A stretch of 64,000 nucleotides of DNA from Halicephalobus mephisto (GCA_009193035.1 SWDT01000070.1:620001-684000), one strand, 5' to 3'; positions 41,001 to 54,054 are shown, counted from the first letter of the stretch. Notes: a model not told the origin generated them from the sequence alone. Numbers and translations are program-made.

Positions 41001-44000
41001 TTTTATAAATTAAAAAACAAACTTTTTTTTCTAATGGAGGAGTTGCTTTGATTGAACCTCCACTTTACTGTTGGTTTTTCGTCATTGCCTCCGGGGATGA
41101 GACTAGACGAATCACTTCCTTTTCTTGTGGCCGTCAGAATCTCGTCTTCATCGTAGTAACAAGCTGCAGAAGCATCCACGACGGCGGATGAAGCGGTCGA
41201 TTGAGAAAAAACTTTATTTGATTCATGTTCGAAGCAGCTGATGCACAATTGCAGAAGATCGATAAACTGATGGATTTTCTGAGGAGATAACTCCCTTAGC
41301 CAACTCCTCAAAGTTGTTTTGTCTATGTTCTTGATCGTCCAACATAGACAAGCCAAAATTTGTTGAGTTAAATCTTTCGAAAGTATTACGGTAGAATTCC
41401 GAGTTTCTTTGTCTTCAGATTCGTGTTTGACTCCAGAAATGGCCAGAGCGACTTTCGGGTTCACTCCGGGGGAATTCCGGGTTCTCCTGGGAAGGATGGA
41501 AGATCCCTCGAGACAGGACCCGTAAGGATCGAAAAACGAAGCCCGATTATCCATGATTATCCCGACCAGCGGCAGATACAACGCGGCGATTCTGTTCTTC
41601 AGACCTGGATCTGACAATCTAGAATCCATCTCATGTGTCGCCAGAAGGGATTTCACAAGTCCAATACATTTGGCTTGGATGACGGAATTGCTGGATTTCA
41701 AAGCCGAAGCCAGATCGGATAAAACAATTCCGAGCAGAAAATGCTTCGATTTGAAGGATACTGTAAGATCCAATAAATTCGAAAAAGTAGAATCTTGTTG
41801 ACTTGAGGACTCCCGACTCGAGAGCGAACTCCCGGAAGGACTCTGGGGCGGCTGTCCGGAGTTGGTCGAAACAGCGGAAATGCCTGAGGGAAAAGATCCA
41901 CTAGCTTTGAACGGAGAATTGTAAAAATTTTGTTTTTCAAAATCGAACGGAAGATTCAAAAGTGTGAAATGTTCATGAGAACATATAATCCTCATAAATC
42001 CCACTCTTAAATTCATCAAAGAAGTTTGAGCTTGTTCTGTGGATACTGTAGAAATTTTTTCTCCAAATGTCGTCAAATAGTCCCTTATAAGTTGAAAAAC
42101 GAAACTACGGTCCATCAAAGATAAAGCATCTTTCAAAAAAAACGCCAAACTTGAATTAACAAATTTTGCTTGTTTTTGATCTTTTGTTAATTTTTCAATT
42201 ATGTCAGAAATCAGAATCGTCGTTAGTTGATGAATGTTCTGAAGAAAAGTATCCCGAAATCTGAGTTTTCTCGGCAAAAAAAATCTGTTACAAGAACCCA
42301 AATATTCAGACATCGATTTGGCCTAAAATCACAAACATAAATTATAAAATTCGAAATTTTAAAAACTACAGTAATCTATATTTACAAAAATTAATTATAC
42401 TGTAAAATTCGAAATTTTAAAAACTACAGTAATCTATATTTACAAAAATTAATTATACTGTAAAATTCGAAATTTTAAAAACTACAGTAATCTACATTTA
42501 CAAAAAATTAATTATACTCTAAAATTCAAAATTTTCAAAATTATTTCAAAAAAAAATTTTCAAAACTACAGTAATCTACATTTACAAAAAATTAATTACA
42601 CTCTAAAATTCAAAATTTTAAAAACTACAGTAATCTATATTTACAAAAAATTAATTATACTGTAAAATTCGAAATTTTCAAAATTATTTCAAAAAAAATT
42701 TTAAAAACTTTTTAGGAATTACAGTACCCTATGTGACAATTTTTGTTTTGTGAAACTACTTCTTAATTAACTTTTTAGACATGTTTCTGCTAAATGAATC
42801 TAGAAATTTCTAGAACAAGGTTACTGTTGGGACGAAAACTAAATTAGAGAGCACTCGAAGCGATAGCCTGAATGTCAGGGAGTGTGGAATACTGTAGGAC
42901 GTAAGTGAAACTCAGTTTTTGTGTTGAAACTAGTTATGTAGATACTGTGTCATGACACTAAACTAGAAAGAGAACATTGAACAGACAGCCTGAATATCAG
43001 GGAGTGTGGAGTACTGTAGGACGTAAGTGAAACTCAGTTTTTATGTTGAAACTAGTTATGTAGATACCGTGTCATGAAACTAAACTAGAAAGAGAACACT
43101 GAACAGATAGTCTAAATGTCAGGGACTGTAGAATACTGTAGAACGTGAATGACTCTCGGTTGTCATTTTGGCAGTGTGATATAAATATTTACCTGTGTCT
43201 TATAGAGTAAATATTAGTGATATTCTTCCTGTTTCTATCCTACCAGTCACATAGGATACATAACCCTCTTTCCAAAATTAACAATTATACATTCAAAAAT
43301 TAAATATTAAAAAAATCGTAACTAGTCCTTACAGTATCCCCATCGAAAACAAGTTAATTCGCTTATACAGTAAAAGTAAAACTTACAATCAACTCCAAAA
43401 AGAACCAGGAAAAAGTGCAGGCGGTTTCTCGAAGTGATCCTTGGCTGTTGACGAAAAAAATTGCAAATTCTTCGTGCAAAAGTTTCCTGTCGCCTTCAAT
43501 GACGGTTTCATCGACACTTGCCAAAAGTTTACATGATGTTTTTCTTTCGTAATTTTTAATAACATTTATGATATCCACTGAATCTCTTGCTGAATTTCCT
43601 GGAGTCTTAATCGGGGCCGAATCAATGACGTCATTGTTTTTCAAAAAATCGTTATTTGTGATTTTGTTGAAAAATAAATAAGTAGTCAATAATTGGCTTC
43701 TGCCATGTACGTCGACGGATCCATCGAGCAACATTGTGCAGACCTTCACCAGATGACAGAGGGTTTCGAAACAGACAATTGTAAGTTTCTCCGAAAAAGG
43801 CGGGGAATTAATCAGGGCCAGAATCCGGTCCAAAATCGAATAAAGAAACGAAACCAAAGGCTGTGGAGGGGTCTTGATCACTCCCTTGACCGCTTCAATT
43901 ACCATTTCTTCTGTTGGATTTAATTTTTTTTCTGTTGATTTTAAATTTTGAAATACTGTAAAAAATCTAGCAAGAAATTCATCTTGAGGATGAACCGTCG

Positions 44001-47000
44001 AAATTGCCATTATTGAAACTTGAAAAAGCGGCTTGTGAGAATCCAGCCACTTGATACTTGGGACGTTGACCAGAGGAGACAAGTAGCAAATCGAAGGCGG
44101 CAAAGGTTCCAAAGACAGTGGAAGATGAAAGTCTCCTGTTTGCAATTTTCCATTCCTATATAATGGATGCCACTGAAAATATTTAAATTACCATAAAAAT
44201 AAAAACTCCCCAATATTTTCAACACGAAATTCCGAAATTTCTAGGAACTTTAAAAAAGTTTAACAAATACAGGTCGATTTTGGTTGCGTTACCAGTTTTT
44301 CCATTTTTACCTTTGGGAAGGAATTCAGAAATTTAAAAAATTCTTATTACAGAAAATAAAATTCTTGAAATTAAAAAAATACGAAATTCGAAAAGATTAT
44401 GGGAGATTCAAAAGTATCCTAAAATAAGCGAGCGAGGGAGAGAAGAAGAGAGGGAGAGCGAGCGAGTGGAAACAGCGAGAGAGCGTGCGAGTGGGGACGG
44501 AGCGAGTCGATTTCGATCACTTGTCAGTTTTGCCACTTTTCTATTTTCACTCGCTCTTGCGCGCGAATTCAAAAATTATCAAAAAATATTTTCTTTAAAA
44601 TATAACATTAAAAAACTTACAGTATAAGCAACAGGAGTTTCTACTGATTCTCCAGTTTTCCCAGGTTTACAAGAAATATGCAAAAATGTAAACTTGATGT
44701 GATGGCCATCGTTGAGATCAATCGGCAATTGAAATTTTATTTCATCACCAAATTGGGGATTTTTACTATGATACAGTACTGATGTAAAAGCTTTTGTTGA
44801 CATATTCGAAGTACTGGATTTTCCAAAAACAGATTTTATCGAATTTTGTTCAGCATTTAATAATTCCATTTTTATGCAAATATTTCTCGCATTTCCTGGA
44901 CGATTTGATAAATTTACATTTTTAGGATATACAAATAATAAATTACGATAAAATGAATTTATTGAAAATTCTTTTTGTTTTTTAAATTGAAGAATATCTT
45001 TCGTCAACGGATCGTTAATTTCTCTAAAAAACGGCAAAATTGGTAAAAGTTCTGTGGAAATTTTTCCTGGAATTTCATCAAATTTTTCTATTGAAATTTC
45101 AATTTTAAAATTTATTGGAATAGGTTTTAATTTTCCTATTTTTGATGAATTTGATTTTTTCGTTTCTTGTAAAATTTTAATTAATTCTTCATCTGTTAAT
45201 TTTTCTGAATCTTGTTTGTAAAATGAATTAATATTAATCAATAATGGTTGTAAATTTTCTAATTTAATTTTTTGTTCATTTTTTTTCTTTGGAGTATCAA
45301 ATTGAGTTGTGATAGTTGTTGATGATACTGTATGTTGTAAAGTTTCATTTGTTATTGTAGAAAACCTATCTGCACTAATAATCGATTCTGTTTCTAAAAT
45401 TCCTCCATGAAATGATGACGTCATAGATTCAAATTCTTCATCGATTTTCGTCATTGATTCAGTCATTAAATTTCCAAAATTAGCTGAATTTAAAAAAACA
45501 TTATTCAAATCCAATGCTGTCCATCCAAGGGCCATTCTGTAATTTCCTAATTTTTCACAAAATTCTTTTGCAAAAAAATTTAATTTTTCTTTTTTTTCAT
45601 CTTTCAAATAAGGTTCAACAGCTTCTCCTATATCCGATCCTTGAAGAATTTTTTCAAATTTAAAAACAAGGAATAAACCTGGTCGAATATCCGTCACATT
45701 AAATAACGCTTGTTTACATTTGGAAGCTTCTTCTTCGATCCCCAGATGACCTCTAACAAGACCCAAAATTTCTTCCGAATTTAAATCAAAATAAAAATTT
45801 TCTGAAATTTTTCTTTTTTCATTTACATCATAGAGGGCTCCAGAAGCAAAAATCGGTTCAAAAACAGGATCCAAGGACAACTTCAAAATCTGAACAACCA
45901 ATCTTTGAGGGGGTACTGTAGCCGGTGGATCGAGTTTTGGTCGTTTTTCCACAACTTCTGATTCTGATTCCAAAGGCAATAAATTTACCAAATAATTCGA
46001 ACGATTAATTGAACGTTTTTTTTCGTTCATTTCATCCACTTGATTCGAAGGAAGTCGTAAAATAACATTAGGCAAAATTGGATCACAAGTAGAAGAATGA
46101 AGTTGCTGAGATTGACAATCTTCTTTAGATCCAGAAGAACCAGAAGATTCAAATGACGCTGTTGAATGTCTATTTACATCTGGCTAAAATTCATAAATCC
46201 AATAATCACGTTACTTTAAAAAAGAAAAAAACAATTTTTTACGAATTTCTGAAATTTTATAAAAAATAAAATAACTTATGTAACGATTTCGTAATCAATT
46301 ACACCATTGTAAAAATTTGAATTTTTTTACAAAATTGTTTCAACAAGAATTTCTGAAATTTTATAAAAATTAAGTTATCCCAAATGACGATTTCGTAATC
46401 TTCCAAAATTTCACAATTACTCATATTAAAAAAAAATATATGAACTTTTTTATAAAATTGTCTGAAATTTTATAAAAATTAAGTTGGCCCAAATGACGAT
46501 TTCGCAATGTTTTGAAGACATATCCTTAAAAGATCCGGAAACTTCTAAATCAGAGTCATCTGGGACATTAACCCTCTGTCGACCGTTTAGGATTAATTTT
46601 CATATATGAAATCAATAAATACCCCAAAACCACAACACTAAAATGTCCCAATCGAAGGAAAATCGCTTTTGGAAAATGAAAATCGAAACTTACGTGATCT
46701 CCGACTTGAGAAATGCTCCTTAATGGAATCCTTCCTGCGGCTTCTTGATCCACATCGTTTTCGAAGATTTGTTTAGGGAAGGATTCGGCCAATTGGGATC
46801 TCGATGCCGCCATCCGAGCATAGCACTCTCCAGAAGAAAGATTTTCATATTTTTTTTCGACGATAGTGAAATCTTTCTCGTACGAAATCACCAGATCTTT
46901 CACATGTCCTTCTACTTTGTCATTTTCCAAAGCAGATATCACGTCAGTTTCGAACAACTTAACCCTCGGAAGAGTCACGATATCCACATCCTTCTCCGTC

Positions 47001-47649
47001 AAGTCCCTGATTCTTTGAGGACTAGAACTTACAGCTCTGATTTCCGTTCTTGCGATGACTCTGGAAGATAGTGCTTCTTCCACATCCACAGGATTAGCCA
47101 CATCTGGCAAAGTTAGCCTTTGGGGAGGACAGAACGTAGTAGGATCAAAGGATTCCAACTGGTTTCCAGCAATATAACTTCCCTCCAGAACTTTCTTACG
47201 AACTTCTGCAGCCGTCAGTCTGAAATGAGTAAAGATGTGGTAAAAATTCATATATGAAAAAAGATAAAATCCATATATGAAGAAAATATTAAAATTTATA
47301 TATGGAAAATATTAAAATTTATATATGGAAATTTCCAAAAAATTTATATAAAAAGATAAAATCCATATATGGAGTAAAACAAGTCTTCATATATAGAAAT
47401 AAAGTTAAAATTTACATATAAAAAAGCAAATTAAAATCCATATATGAAAACAGAATGAAAATTCATATATGAGGAAAAAAAATCAAACTCATATATGGAA
47501 AAACAGGAAAAACTCCATATATGAAGAAAACATTAAAATTCATATATGAAGATAAAAATCAACATTTTTATGTGAAAATAAAACTGAAACTCATATATGA
47601 AATACACTTACCGACTCCGTTTCATCGAAAAGGACCGCGTTTCGGACAT
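38026..47649 (-). CDS. DOCK6/7/8-type guanine nucleotide exchange factor
   Basis: Activates Rac/Cdc42 GTPases at membranes to control the actin cytoskeleton and neuronal shape (family knowledge). Seven exons, all phases consistent: 47649-47612, 47219-46694, 46183-44621, 44172-43387, 42322-41023, 40856-38869 and 38181-38026; 2118 residues, the normal size for the DOCK-C group. The N-terminus MSETRSFSMKRSR...TAAEVRKKV is typical. The DHR1 (C2-like) domain is at about 600-790 (YRNLLFVYPKNVNLSNRPGN, SVLYHSKNPQFGDEIKFQLP, TPVAYT|WHPLYRNGKL). The DHR2 catalytic domain is at about 1640-2090 (RLTWLINIANKHAEKENFAE, YLQITYVEPYL, LQGCIGTTVNLGP, NKLRLCFKDFAKKCSDALVK). The protein ends ALAADLGPTTAV. Subfamily assignment rests on residue patterns; by eye it is closest to DOCK7. 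Upstream it faces the mitochondrial RNA polymerase gene on the same strand, 900 bp away, too far for a tight operon. Confidence 0.95.
38190..38862. repeat. A-rich tandem repeats in the last DOCK intron
   Basis: Units such as AAAAATAAATTATTTTGAAA and AAATGTGAAAAAAAATTATT repeat across the intron between the last two DOCK exons. Confidence 0.7.
42345..42690. repeat. 58-bp tandem repeat in a DOCK intron
   Basis: Five or six units containing AAACTACAGTAATCTATATT and TTAATTATACTGTAAAATTC lie in the intron between DOCK exons 4 and 5. Later units are truncated. Confidence 0.75.
42825..43245 (-). mobile_element. MITE-like element, copy B (421 bp, three internal repeats)
   Basis: Read on the minus strand it starts TGGTAGGATAGAAAC and ends GTTTTCGTCCCAACA, matching the terminal inverted repeats of copy A. 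It has three internal 120-bp blocks with CCTGATATTCAGGCTGT or variants, like copy C. It sits inside a DOCK intron with no open reading frame. Confidence 0.7.
44366..44605 (+). repeat. 240-bp dispersed element, copy 1 (in DOCK intron 3)
   Basis: Nearly identical to 60166-60406. The centre is GC- and purine-rich (AAGCGAGCGAGGGAGAGAAG) and the right part carries TCACTCGCTCTTGCGCGCG. The outer parts are AT-rich. It ends 14 bases from the exon 3 donor of DOCK and is antisense to that gene. No frame, no clear terminal repeats. Confidence 0.8.
47235..47611. repeat. CATATATG palindrome array in DOCK intron 1
   Basis: About 14 copies of CATATATGAA or CATATATGGA spaced 20-35 bp. The 8-bp core is a perfect palindrome. 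A looser array of the same core lies at 54160-54365. Confidence 0.8.
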
Positions 47650-48549
47650 CTTCACAATCGTTCTGAACGCTTGAGCATAGTGGAGTGGAAATTAAATCCA
47701 GATTAGCTTTGAAAAATAAATTCGATCAGAACTGGACAAACAGTTTTTCCAGTTTTATGTAAAACTTTTCCAGATAATAATTTTTTTCAGAAAGTCACAA
47801 GCTAGAAAGAAGGATATTCCACGAAAACAAAAAGGATTTTGAGTTATTCCCGGTCGAGTCTAAAGAGAAATGGACGTCCGAGTGGACAACTGCCAGTCTA
47901 AACCCTCTCTAGCGTGCGCAACAAGAACAAAACTGACAAACTTCAAGGGCATTGGGATTTTTTTAAAATCAACGAAAAATTTTTATTTCACTTCCAGAAG
48001 CATTTTTTTCATCAACATCGACAATAAAGCAATCCACATCGAATATTTGTAAAGTTCTTTGTCTTTCGGCTCATCCGGTTGCTCTATGTTGACTTTCTCC
48101 CACCGTGCAATCCTTATTTTAAAATTTTTATAGTTTATTGACCTTCATTTTTATTAGAATAGTTCAAATTTAGATGAATTTAGGTAAATTAAAGGATATA
48201 AAAAATTCTAAAAAATTGGGACTGTTCATTGATCAACGTGTTTGGCGTTTTGTGCCGTGCGACAATCGCCCACCGACTCTCGCTGATTTCGAAATTTTTA
48301 AAAATAAACTTCCTTATTATTTTAGGCCAATCCAACTACTTAAAAAATAAAAAAAAACCAATTATCTTACATCTGCTTTGGATCTACATTGGTCATTTCC
48401 CCAATGATCTCTTAAATCAACCATAATCTACCAATCTTTCTTCTTCGATCTGATCCTAAATCTCCCCTTCCACAATCCCCACTTCCAAACTTCTTCAAAT
48501 AACCCTCGTTTATCTAAAATCGAACCTATAAAAACTCAACAAATTTAAA
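47650..48549. other. Intergenic between DOCK and mitochondrial RNA polymerase
   Basis: Presumed DOCK promoter and polymerase 3' flank, 900 bp. Two patches of mixed composition at about 48050-48115 and 48225-48295 share CGCCCACCG/CTCCCACCG-type sequence. No frame, RNA gene or clear TATA box was found. Confidence 0.4.
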
Positions 48550-51500
48550 TCAACTAAAAAAATACACAGAATCCTTTACTTTCGTTATGTCCAATTTTCC
48601 TGTTTCAAAATTCGGTGTCAATCTTTCTTCTAATTTCTTTTTCTCATCCATATCCATTTTATCCAACAATTCTTTCGGTAAATACTTCTTTCTCATATCT
48701 TTTGCCAATCTTTCAATCAATGGTTCACTATGCATCTTTACAAACTGTTCTCTACAAATTTCATTCATTTCATCAACAGTACATGCATGAGTCCAAAAGC
48801 AATCATGAACAGCCGCAAAAGTAATCCCCCGTTGATGACAATGCAATGTTGTCAACATCATATGAGTAGAATCCAAAGAATGTACATAATTCGGCGGAAA
48901 CGCGTTAACTTGCTTATGTCTTACTGGAATTTTACAAACTTTTTGAAATTTCGATTGAGTATTCAAATACGGCTGCATAACCGGCAATCCAAGAGGTGTC
49001 GACCATTCCACCGATTTCATCAATTGACATATCGATGTTGCACTTTTTCTAAACCATTCTTTAATTTCCATCGATGTTGTAAAAGCATCATGAAGTGATC
49101 CAAATGTCTGACTTGTCAAATAAGAAGCATATCTACCAATTTCAATTGGATCTGTATCACTTTTTGCATAAACTTTCAATTGTCTCTTAATTTGTTGACG
49201 AGCTCCAAAATCAGTAACACCATAAACCGTTGTCATAACTGTTTGTTTAATTACTTTTCTTGGTAATACATCTGGCAAAAATTTCCTAAATCTTTTAGCT
49301 ATTTCATGATTAGGAGAATCTGAATTTTGTTCATCTTCAATACGTCTTTGTTCAACTCTATTTGCAACACTTGAATAAACATCTGCCGGAATATCACACG
49401 GAAGAAGATTAACTTCCAAAGCACCTTCATGATCTCTACCAAGAGCTGCATAATGTTGTAATCCATTACATGAACCATCTTGATGAATAGGTAAATGACT
49501 TATAAAATTAATCGGATCACCAGATTCTATTGCATCACGCAATTCCATACATGCCGCAAGAGTTTGCCATGGTTCTTCCGATTTTAACCACCATTTTCTA
49601 CCATTTAATGGATTATTTGCCGAATCCAATATATCATCCAAATGATCTTCTGCATATTGAATCCTTTCTAAAATGGATTTTTTCTTAAGTAAACCTGTAA
49701 TATTAACAACATGAAGTTTCAACCAATACAATCCTCGTTCTCCAAGGGGTTTTCCTTTCGCAAATTTCAAAATACATCTATTAATATCATCACCCATATG
49801 GTTCAAATGTGGCGAAATCGGATAAACCCTTCCTCGAAAATCCATATTATGAGGAAAAAACAACACATCATTTCTATAATGTTTCGCTAATGATATTCTA
49901 TAATGCAACCAGCACCATAAAGAATTCAATTCATTCCTAAAAAAAATATAATCCATATATAAATTACTTTTAAAAATCATACTTTTTCTTAATTGCTGAT
50001 GATTTCTTTTTATAATATTCTCTCCATTCTTCCGTCGTTATTTCTGCAACATTAACATTACCAAATGATTCATAATATTCTGGAATTATCATTGTCGAAG
50101 AATGCAATGGTATACTCAATGTCGAAAGTAGTTCTTCTTTCGTTAAATCCGTACACATTGTAAAAACTTCTGTTAATACATTTAACATTTTTCCATTAAT
50201 AATCCATGGTGTTGTTCCCAAATCATTTAATGCATCAATAACCGGTCTTGCTGTTGAATTATTTTCTAATCTATCTCTAAATTCCTTATTGACATCTATA
50301 TCTTCATATTCTGGCAAAATTCTAATAATATTTGATGGTCTTGTAAAAAAAGGGCCATTTTTTCCAGCATCAATCCATGGTCTAGGGGGAACCTGAAGTG
50401 GTAAATACTCATGTGGAAATAACATATATTCAAATTCATGTGTTTCAATTTTCGACATAATTTTCGGATGAATTCTAATCATCTTATTGATGTCTACTTT
50501 CTTTTCCATCAAATTTGTTTCTTCTTCCTGCATTACTTTCTGATAAAAAAACGCATTACTCAATCTGTCATTTTCACATATCTTACAAGAGCTCATGACC
50601 ATATTCGCAAGAAGTCCACCAATCCTCGGTTTTAAAAAAAACCTAAAATCTGTCAAAGGAAGAGAAATCTCCGGATCAACATTAGACATTTGACAGCAAT
50701 GCATCCACCATTCCCTCAGGGTATATTTCTGTGGAATCGTGTTGTCTGTAAAGTATTCAGCAAAAGAATCAAAGACACCAGATATGACTTTATCCGCAGA
50801 TACTTCAATTTTCTCAAGGAAGGATTTGTAGCAAAAATTAAGAACAGCAGTTGAAAGAGCCGATTCAAACTCTGCAACGACGAAGAGTTTCTGTCCTTGA
50901 GAAAGATAACATTTAACGACATCTAACAATGCTTCAGCACATCCAGAATAGTCGAGACCCGATAATGCACTTTTTACTGAAATCGATAGTTATTTTCAAA
51001 AATACGTTAAACGGGTATACGACATTTGATCCGTTTTGCAAGCTTAGACATTTTTGTTTTAAATGAGTTTTTTTGATCCATAGACTGATCTAACGTGGCA
51101 ATCAAGTAATCAAGAAAACTTATGTAAAATCGAAAAAATAAACAGTTACTTCCTGAGACATTTGGTCTTTATTTCGTAAAATTTGACTTTTTCGTTTTAA
51201 TCTTTAAAATAATTTAAAATGTCAATAGTGACTAATGAGACAGATCTTCAGGAAGTTTTAAAACTAGGGAGTTAAAAGGGAACAAATACCGTAGAATCAG
51301 GCAAACTTACGTAGAGGAGCTTTGACCTTCATCGACCAGATTTTCAAGTTGGCTTCAATGCATTCCTTCCATCTCAAACTTTCAATAACCGTTTCCATAG
51401 GTTCCAGGGTACTTTTTCTGGCAAAATTTTTGACTTTCAGATACCCACCGAGTTCAGAATGCAATTGATTTTTAAACATTTTCACGTAATCTTCCTTCGT

Positions 51501-52650
51501 TCTTTGTGGGATTATAAACGGAGAAGTGTAATTAGAAGAGATCTTTTTCACAAGCAAATCCGAAACCAATTTTATATTCTTATCGTAGCCTAAAGCATCA
51601 GGAGAATGTTTTTTCGAAACTTCTTGAAATCCTTGAGCCGTCATCAGAGCCAGGTTATCGTAATCCGCCGGATCGAAAATCATCTGATTGAGGGATATTC
51701 CTTTTCTAGAGGCAACTACTGAATCCAACTTGTTCTTGCAGACCATTATCTCCGTTCCTAGATCAACCAGACAAAGCTCATTCGAAAACTGGTCCAGAAA
51801 GTACTGCAGAGACCTCAAAGCGTTTGCGAAGCCCATTGTCGTCAAGTCGTTATTCAACGGAACTCTAGTGAGGAAATTAATGGCACCGTAGATGATCGCC
51901 TTCCATTCGTCAGGAGTCCTAGCTGAGAAATCTCCTTCAAAAAGAATAGTGGTGTATTTTAAGATTATACTGAAGAATTCTGGAGAAATTTCGGCATTCG
52001 GATTCCGTCTGACAGTTTGAACTACAGCCGAAGACAAACCAAACAGTTGTCTGACATCATCGTTTCGAATGTAGCTGAAATGAAAAGATAAAATTGGAAA
52101 TTCAAGGAGAAAACGGGAACTAAAAGATAAAAATTAGAAACCAAAGCCTAAAAAGGAAATTATATGATAAAAATCAAAAACTAAATCACGAAAATTAGAA
52201 ATTGAAGAGTAAAAATTAAGAATTTAAAAAATTAAAAGATAAAAATTAGAAACTGAAGCCTAAAAAGAAAATTATATGATAAAAATCAAAAACTGAATCA
52301 CGAAAATTAGAAATTGAAGAGTAAAAATTAAGAATTTTAAAAACCAAACCTGATGGCGCTGGTTTGGGCTTCTCGTTTGCTGGCTTGGTGCTTGAACAAC
52401 TTCTGCTTATATTCGTACTCCTTGTTCAGCCAGTTAACAGTGTACTTTTCCCATTCGGCATTCTTAGATTCTGATTCCTTGACGGCTTTCTTCTTTCTTT
52501 TCTGCTTCGACGTTGAAGGCTCGATTTGAACTTGCACAGCTGACGATATTGATTTCTCCAGATAGCCTAAAATTTACTCTTTCATATATGGATTACATCG
52601 ACCAACTTACGAGGTAACCGGCAGTTTTTGAAAATAACAGAATTTAGCAT
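48550..52650 (-). CDS. rpom-1: Mitochondrial DNA-directed RNA polymerase
   Basis: Single-subunit T7-like polymerase that transcribes mitochondrial DNA and primes its replication. Five exons: 52650-52611, 52566-52350, 52074-51311, 50976-49983 and 49936-48550; 1133 residues. Catalytic motifs are intact: NMDFRGRVYP near 703, motif A HQDGSCNGLQHYAALGRD with catalytic Asp at about 824, motif B RKVIKQTVMTTVYG at about 897-910 (Arg, Lys, Tyr of the O helix), and motif C VHDCFWTHA with Asp at about 1050. The chain ends YFFS, as usual for the family. The start MLNSVIFKNCRLPRYLEK is basic and amphipathic, fitting a mitochondrial presequence; I chose it because the other frame through exon 1 hits a stop in exon 2. 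Intron 4 is 46 bp. The symbol is used as for the C. elegans orthologue. Confidence 0.95.
52095..52345. repeat. Two-copy 110-bp repeat in a polymerase intron
   Basis: Blocks with AATTATATGATAAAAATCAA and AAATTGAAGAGTAAAAATTA occur at about 52150-52220 and 52270-52335, in the intron between exons 2 and 3. Confidence 0.65.
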
Positions 52651-52799
52651 TATTTACATGAGGATCAGAGAAAAAACGAAAATCAATCGAGAAGGTAGTC
52701 GACGGTAGATGAGCCCGCGAAAAGCACACAAAGGAAAGAATGGTCTCACAACGAAAAAGCGGTTTCTTTGATCTAAGGAACTTGAAAGTTTTTGACTTT

Positions 52800-52990
52800 T
52801 CCGGCAAGTAGGAATAGGTTATAATCTTTTTCAACTTCTTTGGCAAGTAGGAATGGTTTTTTAAAAATTTGTTTGGTTTCTTTGGTAAGTAGGAATGGTT
52901 TTTTAAAAATTTGTTTAGTTTCTTTGGTAAGTAGGAATGGTTTTTTAAGAATTTGTTTGGTTTTTTTGGCAAGTAGGAATGGTTTTTTAG
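52800..52990. repeat. 41-bp tandem repeat upstream of the mitochondrial RNA polymerase
   Basis: Five units marked by GG(C/T)AAGTAGGAATGG at 52803, 52842, 52884, 52925 and 52968. They lie 150-340 bp upstream of the polymerase ATG. On the minus strand they read K-P-N-K-F-L-K-N-H-S-Y-L-P in the wrong frame for the polymerase. Confidence 0.8.
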
Positions 52991-53094
52991 AAGTTTTTAT
53001 ATACGAAATTCAAATAATAAATATATCAATTTAAACGTTTTTTAAATTTTTGGTCAATATTTTTTACATCAAATACTTCAACTTCAACATTTTG

Positions 53095-53274
53095 ATGAAA
53101 AATTTACATAGTTCCAACCTGTTGAAATTTGTATTATCAGCTGTGTTTCCCGGATTCGTCGATGAATATTTTAAAAAATATCCCGATCAAATAAAAAAAG
53201 TTTTAAATCATCTACTTTTCAATGTTAACTTTTTAAACTATTATAGTAGTTTTCTTAGAACATATTACAGATGA
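53095..53274 (+). CDS. Hypothetical 59-residue peptide
   Basis: A single open frame from ATG to TGA, MKNLHSSNLLKFVLSAVFPG onward, ending LRTYYR. Composition is more protein-like than nearby frames but there is no family match, no acceptor immediately upstream and no polyadenylation signal. Could be chance. Confidence 0.25.
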   Translation: MKNLHSSNLLKFVLSAVFPGFVDEYFKKYPDQIKKVLNHLLFNVNFLNYYSSFLRTYYR

Positions 53275-54054
53275 AATTTTTCTGTCAAAAAAAAACAAAA
53301 AGAATTATCGAAGAAGAACAAAGAAATCCTAAAAAATAAAGAAAAATCAGAAACTTTACATTATTAACAACAAAGATACAGCAATATTAATGATTTTATA
53401 TGAATTTTTATATGAATTTTATATGAACTTTTATATGAATTTTATATAAATTTTTACAAAAATTTTTATATGGATTTTTATATAAATTTTTATATGGATT
53501 TCAAAATTTCCATCAACTTTAGGAAATTAGAATGTGTTATCATCGATATGTAGGAATTACAATTGATTTCGAAAAAAATTAAAAATTTCGACTTTTGTTA
53601 AAGTAAATTTTGTAATTTTTAAAATAAAAATAAACTGTAATTTTTCAAAAATTAAATAAATTCATTGGAGGATTTGTAATATCTCATTTTTAAAGACAAA
53701 GGTGTATTTCGAAATCCGATGCCGAGCTCGTCGTGACCCAAAAACCGCTTTGTTTTCGAAAAATTACTTTGGATGTTTTTGAATACGATTCCACAATGAT
53801 CTCAAAGTCAAATTCGCTACTTTTACTCCGAAGATAAAGGAAATTGGCGGGAATCAAGACTATTGCTTAAACCGACGACCACCCAGAACGCCGGAGCAAT
53901 TGAGCGAATTTTTAAAGATCAGGTCAGCGGACCACCCGGACGATTGTACCTGACACTATACTGTCGATTAATTCACAAGTTGGTGTTTTCCACTGTAATT
54001 TTCGGTCATTATTTTTATAAAAATCAGGTAAATATCCATTCCAGATTCTCCAAA
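53275..54054. other. Intergenic; promoter side of the 54055 gene
   Basis: AT-rich, with TTTTATATGAATTTTTATAT repeats at 53395-53500. A higher-complexity patch at 53700-53990 stays open in frame with the next gene (from 53863) and may be a leader or an extra exon. An acceptor ATTCCAG ends at 54044. Confidence 0.4.

Noticed and set aside
47649..48550. Polymerase and DOCK as an operon
   Set aside because: Same strand, but a 900-bp gap is much longer than usual nematode operon spacing and no SL2-type signal is seen.
52607..52972. Minus frame KPNKFLKNHSYLP repeats running into the polymerase first exon
   Set aside because: Its frame meets a stop in exon 2; the MLNSVIF frame continues into the polymerase.
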